Shown here: one piece after another, positions 20,557-32,573 of the stretch
Layout of the letters: every line of letters begins with the position of its first letter
Numbering within the stretch: position 1 is the stretch's first letter
Made by a program: the position numbers and the translations under genes
The notes under the pieces: model-generated
The model's input: only the letters and a program-made list of their open reading frames with translations
Database searches by the model: none
What the model was told of the DNA's origin: nothing
NCBI GenBank assembly: GCA_021234155.1
Contig: JAJEKV010000060.1
Span: forward strand, 370,001 to 434,000
From: Isoetes taiwanensis
Taxonomy: Eukaryota > Streptophyta > Lycopodiopsida > Isoetales > Isoetaceae
Direction: 5' to 3'
Length of the DNA stretch: 64,000 bases

Positions 20557-21625
20557 TGACGTTCCACGTATTTATATGCCTTTTGGTTATAAATACATGA
20601 CACATCATTATGAATAATTAATGGTGCATTAATTATTTATAAGCTAAGGGTGGTTATGTTAATCATTAATTATTAAGGTGGAAACCTAACCCTAAACCCT
20701 AATTCGAATTTAGGGCTTAACCTAATATTAAAAGGGATTAAAATATTAAATTAGTTAATAATAACCAATCTAGAGTTGTGACCTGGCCCAAATCGATTGG
20801 GCAAGGCAGGCTTGCTAATTTGAACTCCCGGAGGATGATCATTAGCGTACGGCCTCCGGGAGAACGCTACCAGGAAAGGCCGCCTCGAAAACTTTTTTGG
20901 GGCCTGGATCCTATATTTTAGACCTTTTCCTTTGGTAAAAGGTGGTCGTGCAAGTTCCTGGCCTTGTTTGATTTGGGTAAGGGTGCCATCTTGGCTGCCA
21001 AATAACAGGATGACCGGACTGTTCTAATGCTAACTCTTTGATCTAAACCTTGTTCAAAAATTCGAAAAATTGGCATGTATGCTGATCATGACTTAGGAAG
21101 CTAGCTGACAAAAAATCAAAATTTAATTTCATACTATGCATTAATTACGAATTTATGAATGTCTTGCTACTATAAAAGCGGCCCTGGACTTCCAATTGCA
21201 TCATCGGGAGGAAGACAGATTCAAACTCCATTCCATAAGTTCCCCTTGCTTCGCGTTCTCAACTTCAGCTTCTCGGCCACGTCCCAAGTGCAAAGACCAA
21301 AACTCGGCCCCCAAAACGCAAACCCTTCAAGAACCTGACAACTCACAGGGTTTATGTTTCGGAGGCCCTATACTTCTCAGATTCGACCAGGACCTTGCGT
21401 CGTGTCTTGACATAGAGGGGGGTTGTTGATGCCAGAGCAGGGACCTTAAAAACCCTTCGGAAGCAGTTTGCCCCAAAAGTCCTCTCTCGAAGGCTGTGGC
21501 GACAGATGGTGGCAACTTCCCCTCTCCGAAATCTGATTTGGCTATTCCAATAGATTCAAGATGTCGATTTTACCCTGGCGACCAAGTTTTGTGGCTAGAA
21601 GACCACCATCGTTCTCAACGAGAGC
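20557..21625 (+). mobile_element. Gypsy 3' LTR, copy B
   Basis: The block starts with TG directly after the polypurine tract. It contains TATAAAAG at 21,171-21,178, the expected promoter position. The stretch 21,089-21,625 is the reverse complement of copy A at 253-778. The right end is not certain, because CACTA-like repeats begin at about 21,630. A short telomere-like string (CCCTAAACCCTAA, about 20,690) lies in the U3 part. Its integrase partner is the fragment at 14.85 kb once the two LINE insertions are removed. Confidence 0.55.
21171..21178 (+). promoter_or_regulatory. TATA box of LTR copy B
   Basis: TATAAAAG fits the plant TATA consensus. It lies inside the LTR, upstream of the conserved R/U5 part shared with copy A. 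Activity is not shown. Confidence 0.45.
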
Positions 21626-21629
21626 AAAA

Positions 21630-22010
21630 AATATTAGACATGGCATATACGTCACATGGGACATATTTTGTTATAGCGACGTCATGTCGCATGCGACGTC
21701 GAGTCAATGGTCATTGGCCATGTCACACACCCGTTGGCACCACGTGGCCGCAAAGTACTGACATGTAACGTATTTGGTATTGCGACGTCATGTCGCCGAC
21801 AGGCTAGCTGGCGTGACAACCGTGGCCCCGTTATAGCGATGCAGTGGCAGACATCGTCTGTGTCACATCAAATGTTGCAGTCTACGTCCTTCACGATGTG
21901 ACATGACGTCGCTACTTGCGATGTTGACGTGACCTGGTTACATCAAATATGACGTTGCGTGACCCAAACATCGCAACCTCACGTCGCTAAATGCCGATTC
22001 TCTTGTTGTG
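21630..22010 (-). mobile_element. CACTA-like terminal region with GCGACGTC repeats
   Basis: On the minus strand the terminus reads CACAACAAGAGAATCGGCAT and then TTAGCGACGTGAGG, starting at 22,010. Repeats of GCGACGTCATGTCGC type follow at about 21,677-21,691 and 21,781-21,795, with another at 21,902-21,915. The layout is that of a CACTA subterminal region, although the terminal pentamer is CACAA here rather than CACTA. No coding part is seen. The end abuts LINE sequence at 22,014. Confidence 0.45.
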
Positions 22011-22013
22011 AGT

Positions 22014-23205
22014 TTTAGGAGAAGACATCCTTGTCTAGAAAGCTTATTCCAATGGAGGCCCTATGGGGCTCCCAAATAATTGCCTTGAATATTCCTGCTA
22101 TGCAGAAAGGCTGGTAGATAGGGGTTGATGATATTTTGCAACTCAAGTTTAATTTTGTTGGCTAGGACCTTGGCTAACACTTTATAGGTTGTATTAGTAA
22201 GAAAAATGGGCCTCCCTGTCCCTGGCTTTACCTAACCTTTATAATTTCATTGTTGCATATTCTATTTTTCGCAGCATGAAAAAAAAACCGAGCTACCTTT
22301 ACCCATGCTATTAATAAAGTTGCATTTATTTTCGATAGACAATATTCTAGCCTCGTCCTCTTTGATCAGTTTCACCCGTTTCTCCAATTCAAATTCTTGA
22401 TCCTGAAGAGCTTGATTATCCTTATCATCAAAAAGCTGAGATCTAATCTCCTTCATCTGTTTGTACACCTCATACTTTTGTTTTTTCTTGTTAAAGTACC
22501 AGCCTCTGGTCCATGTGTTAATCCTGTCTTTGACATGTTTCATTTTCCCCAAAAAGGAATTCAGGAATCCAGTTTTGGCGACCTTACGAAGTTTGTTATA
22601 AAATTCTTTGAAAGCCACACAGAAGCTTTTCAATTTTAACAACTCCGTATTGAATTTTAATGGAATGTTTGGACCTCGTTTACTTGCATAATCCATTTTC
22701 CTTAAGATTTGAGGGAAATGGTCTGAGATACAAGTGCTAGTATCACTAGATATGACCACATTGTCCCATGAAGGAAGATTTCTATTACAGAGATAAAATC
22801 TATCTAGGAGGCAGTAGGTTCTTTGGTTTCCTTTTTCCTTGTTACTCTATGAGAAGACATTTGAGAAGGAAGAAGGAATATAGCAGAAGTGGGTCATAAG
22901 TTGATCCCGGGCAACCCTCTCTTTTTTGTTCATATTTATTTTTTACCGAACTTTCGATCCCAGACTGGTGTATTGTTGAAATCACCAGCAAGGAGAAGAT
23001 TCTGAATATTTTTATTTGAGGAAATCCAATCATTCATTTGAGTCCATTGAGCCTCTCTCTCCAAGGGCTCAGTTGAAGCATAAATATTCATTACTCCAAT
23101 ATGTTTGCCTTCTATTTGCAGGGCTGCCACAATCCATCTACCCGAGGAATGACAAAACTTGTCAAGACATTTATATCCTACCCAAACTAAGCCTTTATAT
23201 GGCAA
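22014..23205 (-). mobile_element. L1-like LINE fragment: endonuclease end, linker, start of RT
   Basis: Minus-strand frames carry the C-terminal half of an APE-type endonuclease (GKHIGVMNIYASTEPLERE, then LLLAGDFNNTP near 23,000), followed by SDHFPQILRK (about 22,720). A basic coiled linker runs to about 22,262 (FELEKRVKLIKEDEAR). The start of an RT follows with frame changes (GTGRPIFLTNTTYKVLAKV, about 22,220-22,160). The order endonuclease, linker, RT is that of an L1 ORF2. It stops abruptly at the CACTA-like end at 22,010, so the RT core is missing. Confidence 0.75.
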
Positions 23206-24336
23206 TACTAACAGCTCTGTTCCAAGTGTGTCCCAAAAGGTATGGGGTGGCTACGATGCATACATGGGAATATGACAAAATTAGGTGTGATACTGCTTGG
23301 AGCCTCTTGGAGCCATCACTTGGAAGACCTTTTACTAAAAATTGGATCCTAACTGATGATGTGGAAGATTCCACATGATCTTCCTTCATTTAAGGGCAAA
23401 TTCCCATGGAAGCCGACCGGACTTCAAATGTTGGGGTCCAAGTTCAAGCCAGAGTGTTCTCATGCAAGCCCTTTTTGCGAGATGGGAAGGTCCGACTCTA
23501 AGGTCGACTTCAGATGTTCAAAAATAGGAGTAGATTTTTGGAAAGTCCGGTTTGCTACCCTGATTTTGTCTTTAATGGTTGTATTTTTTTCAAGTCAGGA
23601 CCCTTTAAGGGCCAAGAAATAGAAGATAATAAGGTATTACCCGAACCTCGGTGTAAGAATGCACACCCATGCGTCTTGTTTTGGTTGTTTGGACTGGAAG
23701 GTGATTGATATGCTCTTCTGGTCTAAAAGCATATGCTCTGAAGGACAGTTCTTATCAAGTACTAGCTGCGAAGGTTGAAGTGTAATTGAGCCCTTCACAT
23801 TTTTTCTCTTCCTACATTAACATTCTTGAAGGATTCAGCGCCCAAATGCATCACTTCCGGCGAGACGTAAAGCTCGGATTTTGTTCTTGCCTGTAGCTGA
23901 CCTGTCCCCATCGCGGGTTCGCTTCTCATAGCCGGAGAAGTAGAGTGAATATTTTTCCTAGATTCTGGAAACCCATAAAGTGGTATGATCTCCTTGAGTT
24001 CTTACTAGCATCGTTTGCTTGTTAGTTTTGAGGTTTTGCATAGCTGGAAGCGGAGGAGATCTAATGCCAGTATTCGAAAGGGTTCTAAGATTGATGTCAT
24101 TTCTTTGATCGTGTAAATCATCCCTGTGGATCCGAATAATTGGATAGTGCCCGAGGAATTCTGGTTTAGATCCCCAAAGGTTTGATATTTATAGGCAAGT
24201 TTGCATTAGAAATGCTGCAATTTCAGATCTGAGATAAGTTTCAATGATGTGGGCCATAATTAGCTACATCTGCACCATTGAGCTCTGTTTATACTGAGTT
24301 ACATCTTGTCTAGATTGGCGATAAGTTGGTTTAAGC
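23206..24336. other. No gene; probable promoter and 5' leader of the kinase gene
   Basis: No domain-bearing frame is seen. The last few hundred bases are T-rich with short GT/AG-bounded stretches, and would suit a 5' UTR with a leader intron for the kinase at 24,337. This cannot be proven without transcripts. Confidence 0.35.
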
Positions 24337-27300
24337 ATGTGGCGTCTTAAGCACTTCTTGCCAAAAGATCAGGCTAGCTTGGAAGGAAAATCAGTTGAGG
24401 TTGGGCCTCTGAAGTTACAAGTGCGCAGCACTATAGCTCAAGGTGGATTTTCATCTGTTTATCTTGCAAGAGATGCTCAGTCAGGGAAGACATATGCTCT
24501 GAAACATATTATTTGTAATGATCAAGAGTTACTAGATTTGGTGAAAAAGGAAGTCAGCATCATGAAGATGCTGAAGGGGCATCCAAATGTCGTGACACTG
24601 CATGCTCAAGCTGTTTTTGATATGGGGAGAACTAAGGAGTGTTTTCTAGTCATGGAGAACTGTGATAAGACATTGGTAAATGTACTCGATAATAGAGGTG
24701 CTGGCTATTTTGATGAAAAGCAGTTGCTATTGATGTTTCGTGATATCTGCAATGCCGTGTATGCGATGCATTGTCAGTCCCCTCCTGTGGCACACAGGTA
24801 TTATTGTGTTTTTTCCTGAAGTTTTCATTTCTGTTGTGGTTCATTCTCATTGTCTATATTATCATGTTCTTTGCTTTATTAATTGCAGGGATTTGAAAGC
24901 AGAAAACGTGCTTCTAGGTCCAGATGGCCTTTGGAAACTCTGTGACTTTGGGAGCACCTCGACAAATCATAAGTGCTTTGAAAGAGCAGATGAAATGGGT
25001 GTTGAAGAGGATAACATTCGGAAGCACACTACACCTGCATATCGTGCACCTGAGGTAATCTTGCACTAAAAAATAATTCTTGCCACTGCCATCATCAAAG
25101 CTGATGGGGATATTTTGTTCTACAGATGTGGGACCTTTATCAACGAGAAGTTCTATCAGAGAAAGTTGATATTTGGGTGTGTAGAAAAAAACAGCTCATA
25201 TTGCCACATTGACTCCCCTTTATTAAGGTTTTTCCTTTCAATATGCAGGCCCTTGGGTGTCTATTATTTAGGATGGCATACCTAAAGTTCGCGTTTGATG
25301 GTGAGTCAAAGTTACAAATCTTGAATGGCAACTATCGTATTCCAGATGCACCACGATATAGTTCTTCTGTCACCAATTTAATTAAAGACATGCTTTCAAC
25401 AAGTCCTGGAACTAGGCCGGATATATTGCAGGCAAGGGCTCTGCTTGATCGGCCCCTTCATGTGCCTGATCTAGGTTAGTTTCAGTTTTATTATTGATGA
25501 ATGAAACGCAGGAGTGTAGCATGGTCAGGGAGGTTTGTGTGCATGTGGAAAACTGGTAAACTTTGTGGCTATCTCTATAATGAGTCTGATGTCGTTCTTG
25601 TGCAATAGGTATGGCATAGAGTAAACGAGTCTCTGCCAAACGACTGCCGCAAGGCTTGTCCTGACAAACCTCCTACGACAACTATTCAGCAGAGTGAAAC
25701 GACTGATTCAAGTAAAGTGGTTTTGTTTTACATGCATGTTATCGATGCTTTAACAACACAATATTTCGATTTAAAGCATGACACGATTGCTTAGCAGGAA
25801 TTACAGGGCCTACAAAGACATCTCCTGTTGCACCATCAAGATCGCCGCCGCCACCACCACCATCAGGATCTAAAGAAACAGAAAGGCGTCCTGTTCAAAC
25901 TTCAAATACCAGTGGCTCGATAGGTTCGTTTTGGTCCACGCAATATGCGCAAGAAGTGGCAGATAATAGTACCAAAAGAAATGGAGCTTCAAGTCCATCA
26001 AAGGCTAGACCAAAGAGCCCAGTCAAATTAAGCCCCAACTCGTCAAAAGAACACGCGTCTGCACCAAGTGGCCTTATGAAGAAGAGTGGAATGGGTAGTC
26101 TTGTAAAGAAGGTTCAAGGATCAGTTGGACAAAAAGGAAAAGATGATAACCTAGAGGATGGATATAAAATTATGACAGAAACAGGAAATGAACATGGTAG
26201 TGCATCAAAATCATATCCTAGCACTACTACTGCATCTTCTATTTCTGAATTGAAAGGGCAGACAGTTTATTCCAGTAATACTGCCTCACCTGTATCTGAA
26301 GTGAAAGGACCTTCAACCGATGGAGCTTTCAATGCATTTGTTGCTGAGTTTGATGGCATGGTACATGGATCAGGCAGTGGAACGCTGCGGACTAATGAGC
26401 AGCTAATGGCAGACATAGATCGGTTAAATGCTGAACTAAAGCAAGTCGTTGTAGAGAAGGTAGAGATTTCTGGAAAGTACGAGAAGCTTACAGCAATATG
26501 CAGGTCTCAGAGACAAGAAATTCAAGACTTAAAATCTGCGTTAGCTGCAGCAAGCAGCCAAGCAAACACAAAAGATGCAGCTGCTCGGAGTGTTAGAACG
26601 ACTCCTTCAAACTCTCGAGATAAGGCTGAGAACTGGCAAAATTTTGATCAGGTAGTATCATGGGGTGTACTTGTTAAGACTGCTGAATTTTCAACTTTGT
26701 TCTGCCAAGGAGCATGTATGTGTACTTTTGGATACAGGACAATAGCATGATTATCATTAAACCATCTGCAAATTATATTTAGTCAAATAAACATAAGCAC
26801 AAGTATTTGCAGCTGAGACAATGTACTGTTTGTTAAGGATTTGATGCATTTTGTCCCCTTTTTTGCCTATTATTTTTGAGTTATTTATCCCTCCGTGGCT
26901 TTCTTTTACAGACAATAGAGAAGCGTAATGGAACAATATGGGATCTTCAAGACAATTCATCTCCAAATCAATCTCGGGCAGCATCTGAACAAAGGGATCC
27001 CCGCAGCTGGCAAGCATTTAATGAATTTTCTGGAAGACCATTGCAGCAGCCAAATGATAACCAAGCAGGACTGAAGGGAAGCCCAGTTGGGGACCATGCA
27101 GATGCAAGACGCCGTCAGCATACACGTGCTGCCAGCATTAGTGGAAATGATACATGGAACTTCGTGCAGGACAGCTTTGCTGCAGCTAACAACACCTTCC
27201 ATGACCCAAAAGCCACTGACTACAAGAGTTCTGCACGTCTGACTGCAGGTCTTAATGGTGGTTTGGGCAGCACTAGTTTTCGAGCTACTGGTAGTCCAAA

Positions 27301-27364
27301 AGAAATCGATCCACGAAAATCGGTAAAAAGATCACAGCAGCCTGCTGGTTGGGCAGGATTCTAA
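24337..27364 (+). CDS. NAK/AAK1-family Ser/Thr protein kinase (AP2-associated kinase-like), intact
   Basis: Seven exons were placed by splice sites and phase: 24,337-24,797, 24,889-25,054, 25,126-25,176, 25,249-25,431, 25,609-25,711, 25,798-26,651 and 26,912-27,364, giving 756 residues. An in-frame TAA 15 bp upstream supports the start, and MWRLKHFLP is like plant relatives. The kinase domain spans about residues 25-320. It has the glycine-rich loop IAQGGFSSVYL (33-43), Lys56, the helix-C Glu72, HRDLKAEN (153-160), DFG (173-175) and APE (207-209). YRAPEMWDLYQREVLSEKVD matches the extended activation-segment helix typical of NAK kinases. The C-terminus is Ser/Pro-rich with a coiled coil (about 520-573) and ends GWAGF. 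Family members phosphorylate clathrin-adaptor subunits in endocytosis; the exact substrate in plants is not known from the sequence. The upstream repeats and the downstream convergent gene look unrelated. Confidence 0.93.
25432..25608 (+). other. GC-AG intron in the kinase gene
   Basis: Exon 4 must end at RPDILQ and exon 5 must begin VWHRVNE to keep the conserved kinase tail in frame. The only junction that does so is CAG|GCAAGG, with an acceptor at AATAG|GTATGG. The alternative GT donor at about 25,476 shifts the frame into a stop. GC-AG introns are a small, known minority class. CAG|GCAAG is their favoured donor form. Confidence 0.8.
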
Positions 27365-29483
27365 TCTCTGGGCATTCTTGTCTATCTACTATGGTAATAT
27401 AATTTTGTGATCCAATTCATTCAACGGGTCCAATTCCTTAGGTACCTGATAATTAGGAAACGTTTTTTGGGCAAGGGAATATGTCCTCAATATCCCTGAG
27501 ACTCCTTTTCATGAGTCAGGAGTTGTATAATCCTTTCCATTAAGGTTTGAGATTTAAGCTATTTCATTGTTTATTAATAGAGTGAATCTAATCATGGCAA
27601 AAGAATGGCTTAATTTTGTCATTTATTTGATGGTGACAGAAGTTGATTGAAAAATATGGACTGGTGAATTACGACTAAAAAGATAATCAGTCCGAGACAT
27701 CTTTTCAGAAATCCATATGGACAAAGAGTAGTGGTGTACTGAAGTTGTGGCATTAAAAACTTTCTTGCGTCAAAATAAATAGCTCCCAGCAAAGTAACAT
27801 GGTAATTCATTGTGTATGAAAACATTTGTTGAAGTTATTACTCTAAACATTTGTAACATTTGTTGAAGTTATTTAGTTTAAATAATAAACCGTCCAAAAC
27901 ATGTGATGGAACTGAAGAATCAGATTCGGACTTTGGGAAGTTTTAACAATTCCACCAGTTGCAAAACATTTATGATTCCTATGGTCACCTCGACCACCTT
28001 TACCAACATGAATCGAAGAGGTTTGCACGTTTAAACAATTTTAGAAGAATACCTCAAGCGACCACCTTCAGTAGTAACATGAATAGAATAGGCTTGCATG
28101 TTTGGACAATTTTAGAAGAATACTTTCGAGAAATTCACTACCTTTAGTAACATGAATAGAATATGCTTGCACATTTGGACAATTTTAGAAGAATACTTCC
28201 GAGAAACTCACTCCTAACCTTGTTGGTTTCATCCTCTTCTTTAGGGTCTTGTGGTAAACCTTCTTGATTTACATCCTCTTCAGGGTCCTGTGGTAAGACC
28301 TTAAACTATCTTACTCAAGGTCACCCAAGGTCACGGGTTCAACGCCTTTTGTGAAAGTGGTCATGTACGATAATAAAGTTGGTGGAGATGACACACATCA
28401 GCAATGTATAGTGGTGGGGGCAAGACCCATCTAGGTGTGCTGAAAAGTGTCCATAATCTACGGCTTCTACGGCTTCCCATGGACACTAAAATTCCATCAC
28501 ATCATATCATCTTCTTGGACCTCATTAACAATGACAACAGATGCTAATTGAAGGCAACAATGAAGAATCAAGAAGTAGAATATCCACTCATTGATCCACC
28601 TTGTTAGTATATCCTTATTTTGTAAAGAGTCAAGCAACTGAAATTCTGGACTTATAGTATAATCCAGTTCTTTTGGCAAATCAAATAGTTTCAAGAAACC
28701 AAGGAGCAAGGAGCAACTTTCGTCCAGTATATAACCAATGGAATATGCCAACACAACTCATATAAATTGACATCTACAAAAGCTGGAATACAATCATCTA
28801 GAGACAAGCTGGGATACAATCATCTAGAGACGGCCAAATAAAATTGAGGCACAGGCCCATACGAGTGATGCCCAATAATTGCCCCAGTGCGTGACCCAAC
28901 TTAGTTAAATGGGTATCTATCTGTAGAGAATGTAGAGAAAAACGGAAAGACAACCATACTCACAAGCATAACTTCTGAAGGTTCATGGGACCAAAATGTG
29001 GCTGGTATTCTTGGAAGATTACCAATTAACAAGCAAGCTTCACTAAGACTAGACCATCAATGGAAACGGTTTTCTATCAAACCTCATTATCCCAAAATAC
29101 AAATATCTTTGGTCTTGTTCTTCAAGATAGATAATGACTAGAAAAATGCAGAAACAATTATCCAATCTTTGAAGAATGTCCATTCCATAAAGTTGTAAAG
29201 GTCGAGAGAGGCATTAGGATATTTTTCTTCTGTTGTTGAATTAGTGTTTAAATCAGTTAATCATGCTGTAAAAACAAGGATGAAACATTAGAGAATGATT
29301 TCTTCTCTATAGACTGATCAAGCGTTTATGCTCAATACATGTCAAACATATGGAAACCCATCACGTTTTCTGCTCTAAATCTTGGGATCCATAGTCCATA
29401 ATGCTAAGATCTGGGTCCATGACTTCTTAAAGTGCCAAAACTGTGGCCATAAGTAAACATTTCTAGATGCCACTTCCTTGATA
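27365..29483. other. Convergent intergenic region, no gene
   Basis: Both flanking genes end here, so 3' UTRs and polyadenylation signals should lie at the two edges. Apart from the three-copy tandem repeat and a small duplication of ACAATCATCTAGAGACA (28,789 and 28,814) I see no feature. Confidence 0.5.
27993..28215 (+). repeat. Three-copy tandem repeat, about 70-bp period
   Basis: The unit contains ACATGAATAGAAT, then CTTGCATGTTTGGACAATTT, then TAGAAGAATACTT.CGAGAAA. Copies start near 27,993, 28,063 and 28,141 and diverge with position, the first being the most different. It lies in the convergent intergenic region between the kinase and the transporter. Confidence 0.7.
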
Positions 29484-32400
29484 CTATTTTGCAACCTGTA
29501 AAAATGGGTGGTCCTGCAGATCCTCTTGCACGTGGCTATTTGATAGATGTTCAAGCTCCTTAGAAATTTGTCTGAGGCGCTCAATACCTTCACTTTTCTT
29601 TTCCTGGGAGCTAGTGTAAGATTTGTAGTATAGTGCACCAAATACTACCAACTGCAGAAAATGAACACAGGTCGGTCCCCTTGTATAACCTATATAGGGA
29701 TCTAAAAGGAGGAACACATACCGCACCCAGCCATTGTTGCCAATGCAACGAATGACCAAACCATAGGCAAGAGAAAAGGATACTAATCAACTGCAAAACC
29801 ACAGAATCAGTTTATCTTTTTATAAGAACAAAATGTTCCAAAAGTTGTACCAACCCTGCACCTGCCGTGTGGTCATGACAATTGCAAAGACCAGGGCTCC
29901 AAATGTTCTGATTGTGTATGAAATAAAGAACTGGCTTGCAGTGGCAGCCTGTAATAGAAATATTGACATTAGTAAATTATGTTTAGCATTCACAAAAAGA
30001 AGCTAAGTTACCAAAGACAGGCAAACTATATGGGTAAAACAGTCTTTATGACGGAAGACGAAGTATGTCGCAGGGAACCAATGTCCTTGAAGAAACAATC
30101 CTGAAACACCACATTATTTAGTCAGAATTACCATCATTCTGTTTCTCATGTATCAGTTGACTAAAAGGTCCCCGCTAGCTCAGAGATACTAAGCATACCT
30201 ATGGTACTGAGTAGACAGGACCAGAGAGTGACATATAACACTTGATTGAGAATTTCCATGTTGTAACCCTTAAATAACTTATCCTGGAATGTGCTTGTAA
30301 ACCCATCAAACCTGCCATAGAAGTTTAGACATAAATGTGTGAAAGATATAAAAGTCATGCAATGATATTTTGGAAGCTGATCCCAAGGCAGGAATTTAGA
30401 AGAAAGATGCAGAGGATGAGGTAAGCTTAGGTAACTGCATTCATCAATGTGAAGAAGAGAAATGGCATAAGACATCATATGTGGATAAATCAAGGTGAAG
30501 CTGCCGGTGCATAATCCAAAAATGATTTACAAAGTAGCAATGAGAATTTAAGAATATAAACCACGAAAGACATCTTTTAAACAAGCATGACTTGTCATTT
30601 TTAGGTATAACATGCAGGAAGAGTTTCCCATAGGTAGATGGTATTCAAGCAAAACATTGCAATGAGCATAGATTTCTTTGTTCTCTGTTTACACTCAGGG
30701 GTTCAACCATCGGACTATGACTAGTTTGTGCGCTTGACAGCTACATAGTTATCTTTTTAAGAAGTTTATTTAGTAAGTTTCAGATCTATTAACATTATTT
30801 TCTGGTCAGTTTTAGTGATTTGATGTTTGCTTTCGCAGATCTGTTATTGCTGATATATATTCTCGGGATAATGGAATATGAAAAGGTGCGAGGCATATCT
30901 TGTTTAAACTAAAGGTATGTGGCTATTTTGACTTCATATCTCATTTCTCATGTAATGTACTTTCCCAATTATGAAAGCACATAAGATACCCTAGTGCATT
31001 TGATTAGATTACAGGAGCAACATAAGATTGAAAGACCCAAGCAAGAACTCGTACATGCAATTTTGCATCACAAAAATTTACCCAAGGTATCCTGCCATCA
31101 AAAACACTCCCCATAAAGAGCTGTCGTTAATGTGGCCTTTCTGAGATTTTGGCAAGTCCTGGAAAAGTACTAATAAGTACAGGATACAAATGAATGCAAT
31201 TTTTTGTTGAGAAGACGATCACAGGGTTAAGAAGGGTTCATACTCCATAAAGAAGAAACACCGCACAACCGGCTGTAATAGAGACAGCAAGCAAATATTC
31301 CCGCATACGGTATCTTTTCTGCATGATAATAGTACCCCATATCTGTAACATCATACTCAAAATTAGAAAATGATATTATTTGGACTTTCATTGTCTCTGA
31401 CTTATGCCAAACTTTGCAAATATAGCTATTTTACCCTTCACTGCTAGACAATGGGGCTCTAATCATACCATAACAGGGATCATTTTTGCAGATTTTGCAA
31501 GTGTTTGAACCGGAAAGCTGACATACTTGAGAGCCTGCCAATCATAAAACAGTGTGCCTGTCAACTATGTACACAAACGATGTGAAGCATCTGAATTTTA
31601 TCCTGGATTGAAACTAAGATAGTTACAGCTCAATCAAAAAGGAAAACATGCATAAAACATGCCCAAACCAACAAGATCTTGCTAACAGAATGCGACCATT
31701 TGAAGCTTCTGATGAAACAGTTAAAACAACATTTGTTACCTCGTATTGACAATTGGTAGAAAGTATGTTTGAAACAGACACAGCACCGTATTTATAGAAA
31801 GGAGCAACAGGAGCCATTGGTCTTTTTTGAAGCTGATAGTGCAAAGGAGGAAGAAGATAAGTAGGAAACAATCATGTCACATGCTAATATCTTAAGCATA
31901 AGCAAGAAAAGCAACCCAATTTTTTTCAACCATACAAAATATAATTTTGAAGCATGTGTTATACTGCCTGATGCTTACGAGCATGGCAACTGTTGCAACT
32001 GAAGAAGTCAGGAATCGGTTACAAAATACAAGGAACAAGGAGTGTTTGAAAAACTCCTTATTCTCCCCATAAGGCACCCTCATTATCCTTTCCTGCAGGC
32101 ATAATGACAAGCTCGTGAGTGTGAAGTTGGATGGCCAAAATGCCACCCACTGAACTCCAAAGATACATACTTTAACTGGTTAAGAGTTTTAAGGAGAAAT
32201 TTAATCTCGTATACGGATTTTTGGGTTTTATATGTGCAATCACTAGGGAAAGTTCACTGTTCATTGAGCTGATGTATTAAAAGAGATTCCAAAGCATGGC
32301 AGGGCAAGCTAAAAATGACGTTTAATGCAGCTGATTAGTACGCCACAATAAGCTGGAACTAGATAATGTAAACAGACTTTCTCAACTGGGCAAACTTTAA

Positions 32401-32573
32401 GCGCTGATCCACCACAGTGCAGCAGAATGTCTTTTAGTTTGGCTCATTGAGAGGCAATCTGACGGAATTACCTGCATAATGCCATAGAGGACCAGGGTTG
32501 ACATAATCCCACACACGCAGATGCCAAGCTCCACTGATTTTGATTTTACAGGGACGCCGGAGACATCCCCCAT
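29484..32573 (-). CDS. UDP-galactose/UDP-glucose transporter, UTR5 type (SLC35B1-like), intact
   Basis: Eleven exons on the minus strand: 32,573-32,472, 32,092-31,979, 31,832-31,740, 31,534-31,469, 31,342-31,244, 31,158-31,082, 30,311-30,199, 30,100-30,012, 29,948-29,862, 29,790-29,722 and 29,651-29,484. Every intron is GT-AG and the phases join into 358 residues, close to the usual 330-350. The protein is a multi-span membrane protein. Diagnostic stretches are RIMRVPYGENKEFFKHSLFL (exon 2), SVSNILSTNCQYE (3), ALKYVSFPVQTLAKSAKMIP (4), GFDGFTSTFQDKLFKGYNME (7), ATASQFFISYTIRTFGAL (9) and a charged Lys/Glu-rich tail. Family members exchange UDP-sugars for UMP across the ER/Golgi membrane to supply glycosylation and wall synthesis. 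The QLASIM-like turn is QLISIL here, a mild change. The exact substrate cannot be read from sequence. Confidence 0.93.

Noticed and set aside
20685-20705. Interstitial telomere (CCCTAAA repeat)
   Set aside because: Only about two units, inside an LTR; too short to mean a telomere relic.
25432-25479. Kinase exon 4 extended to a GT donor near 25,476
   Set aside because: Joining that donor to the acceptor at 25,609 shifts the frame and meets a stop at once; the GC donor restores the conserved VWHRVNE.
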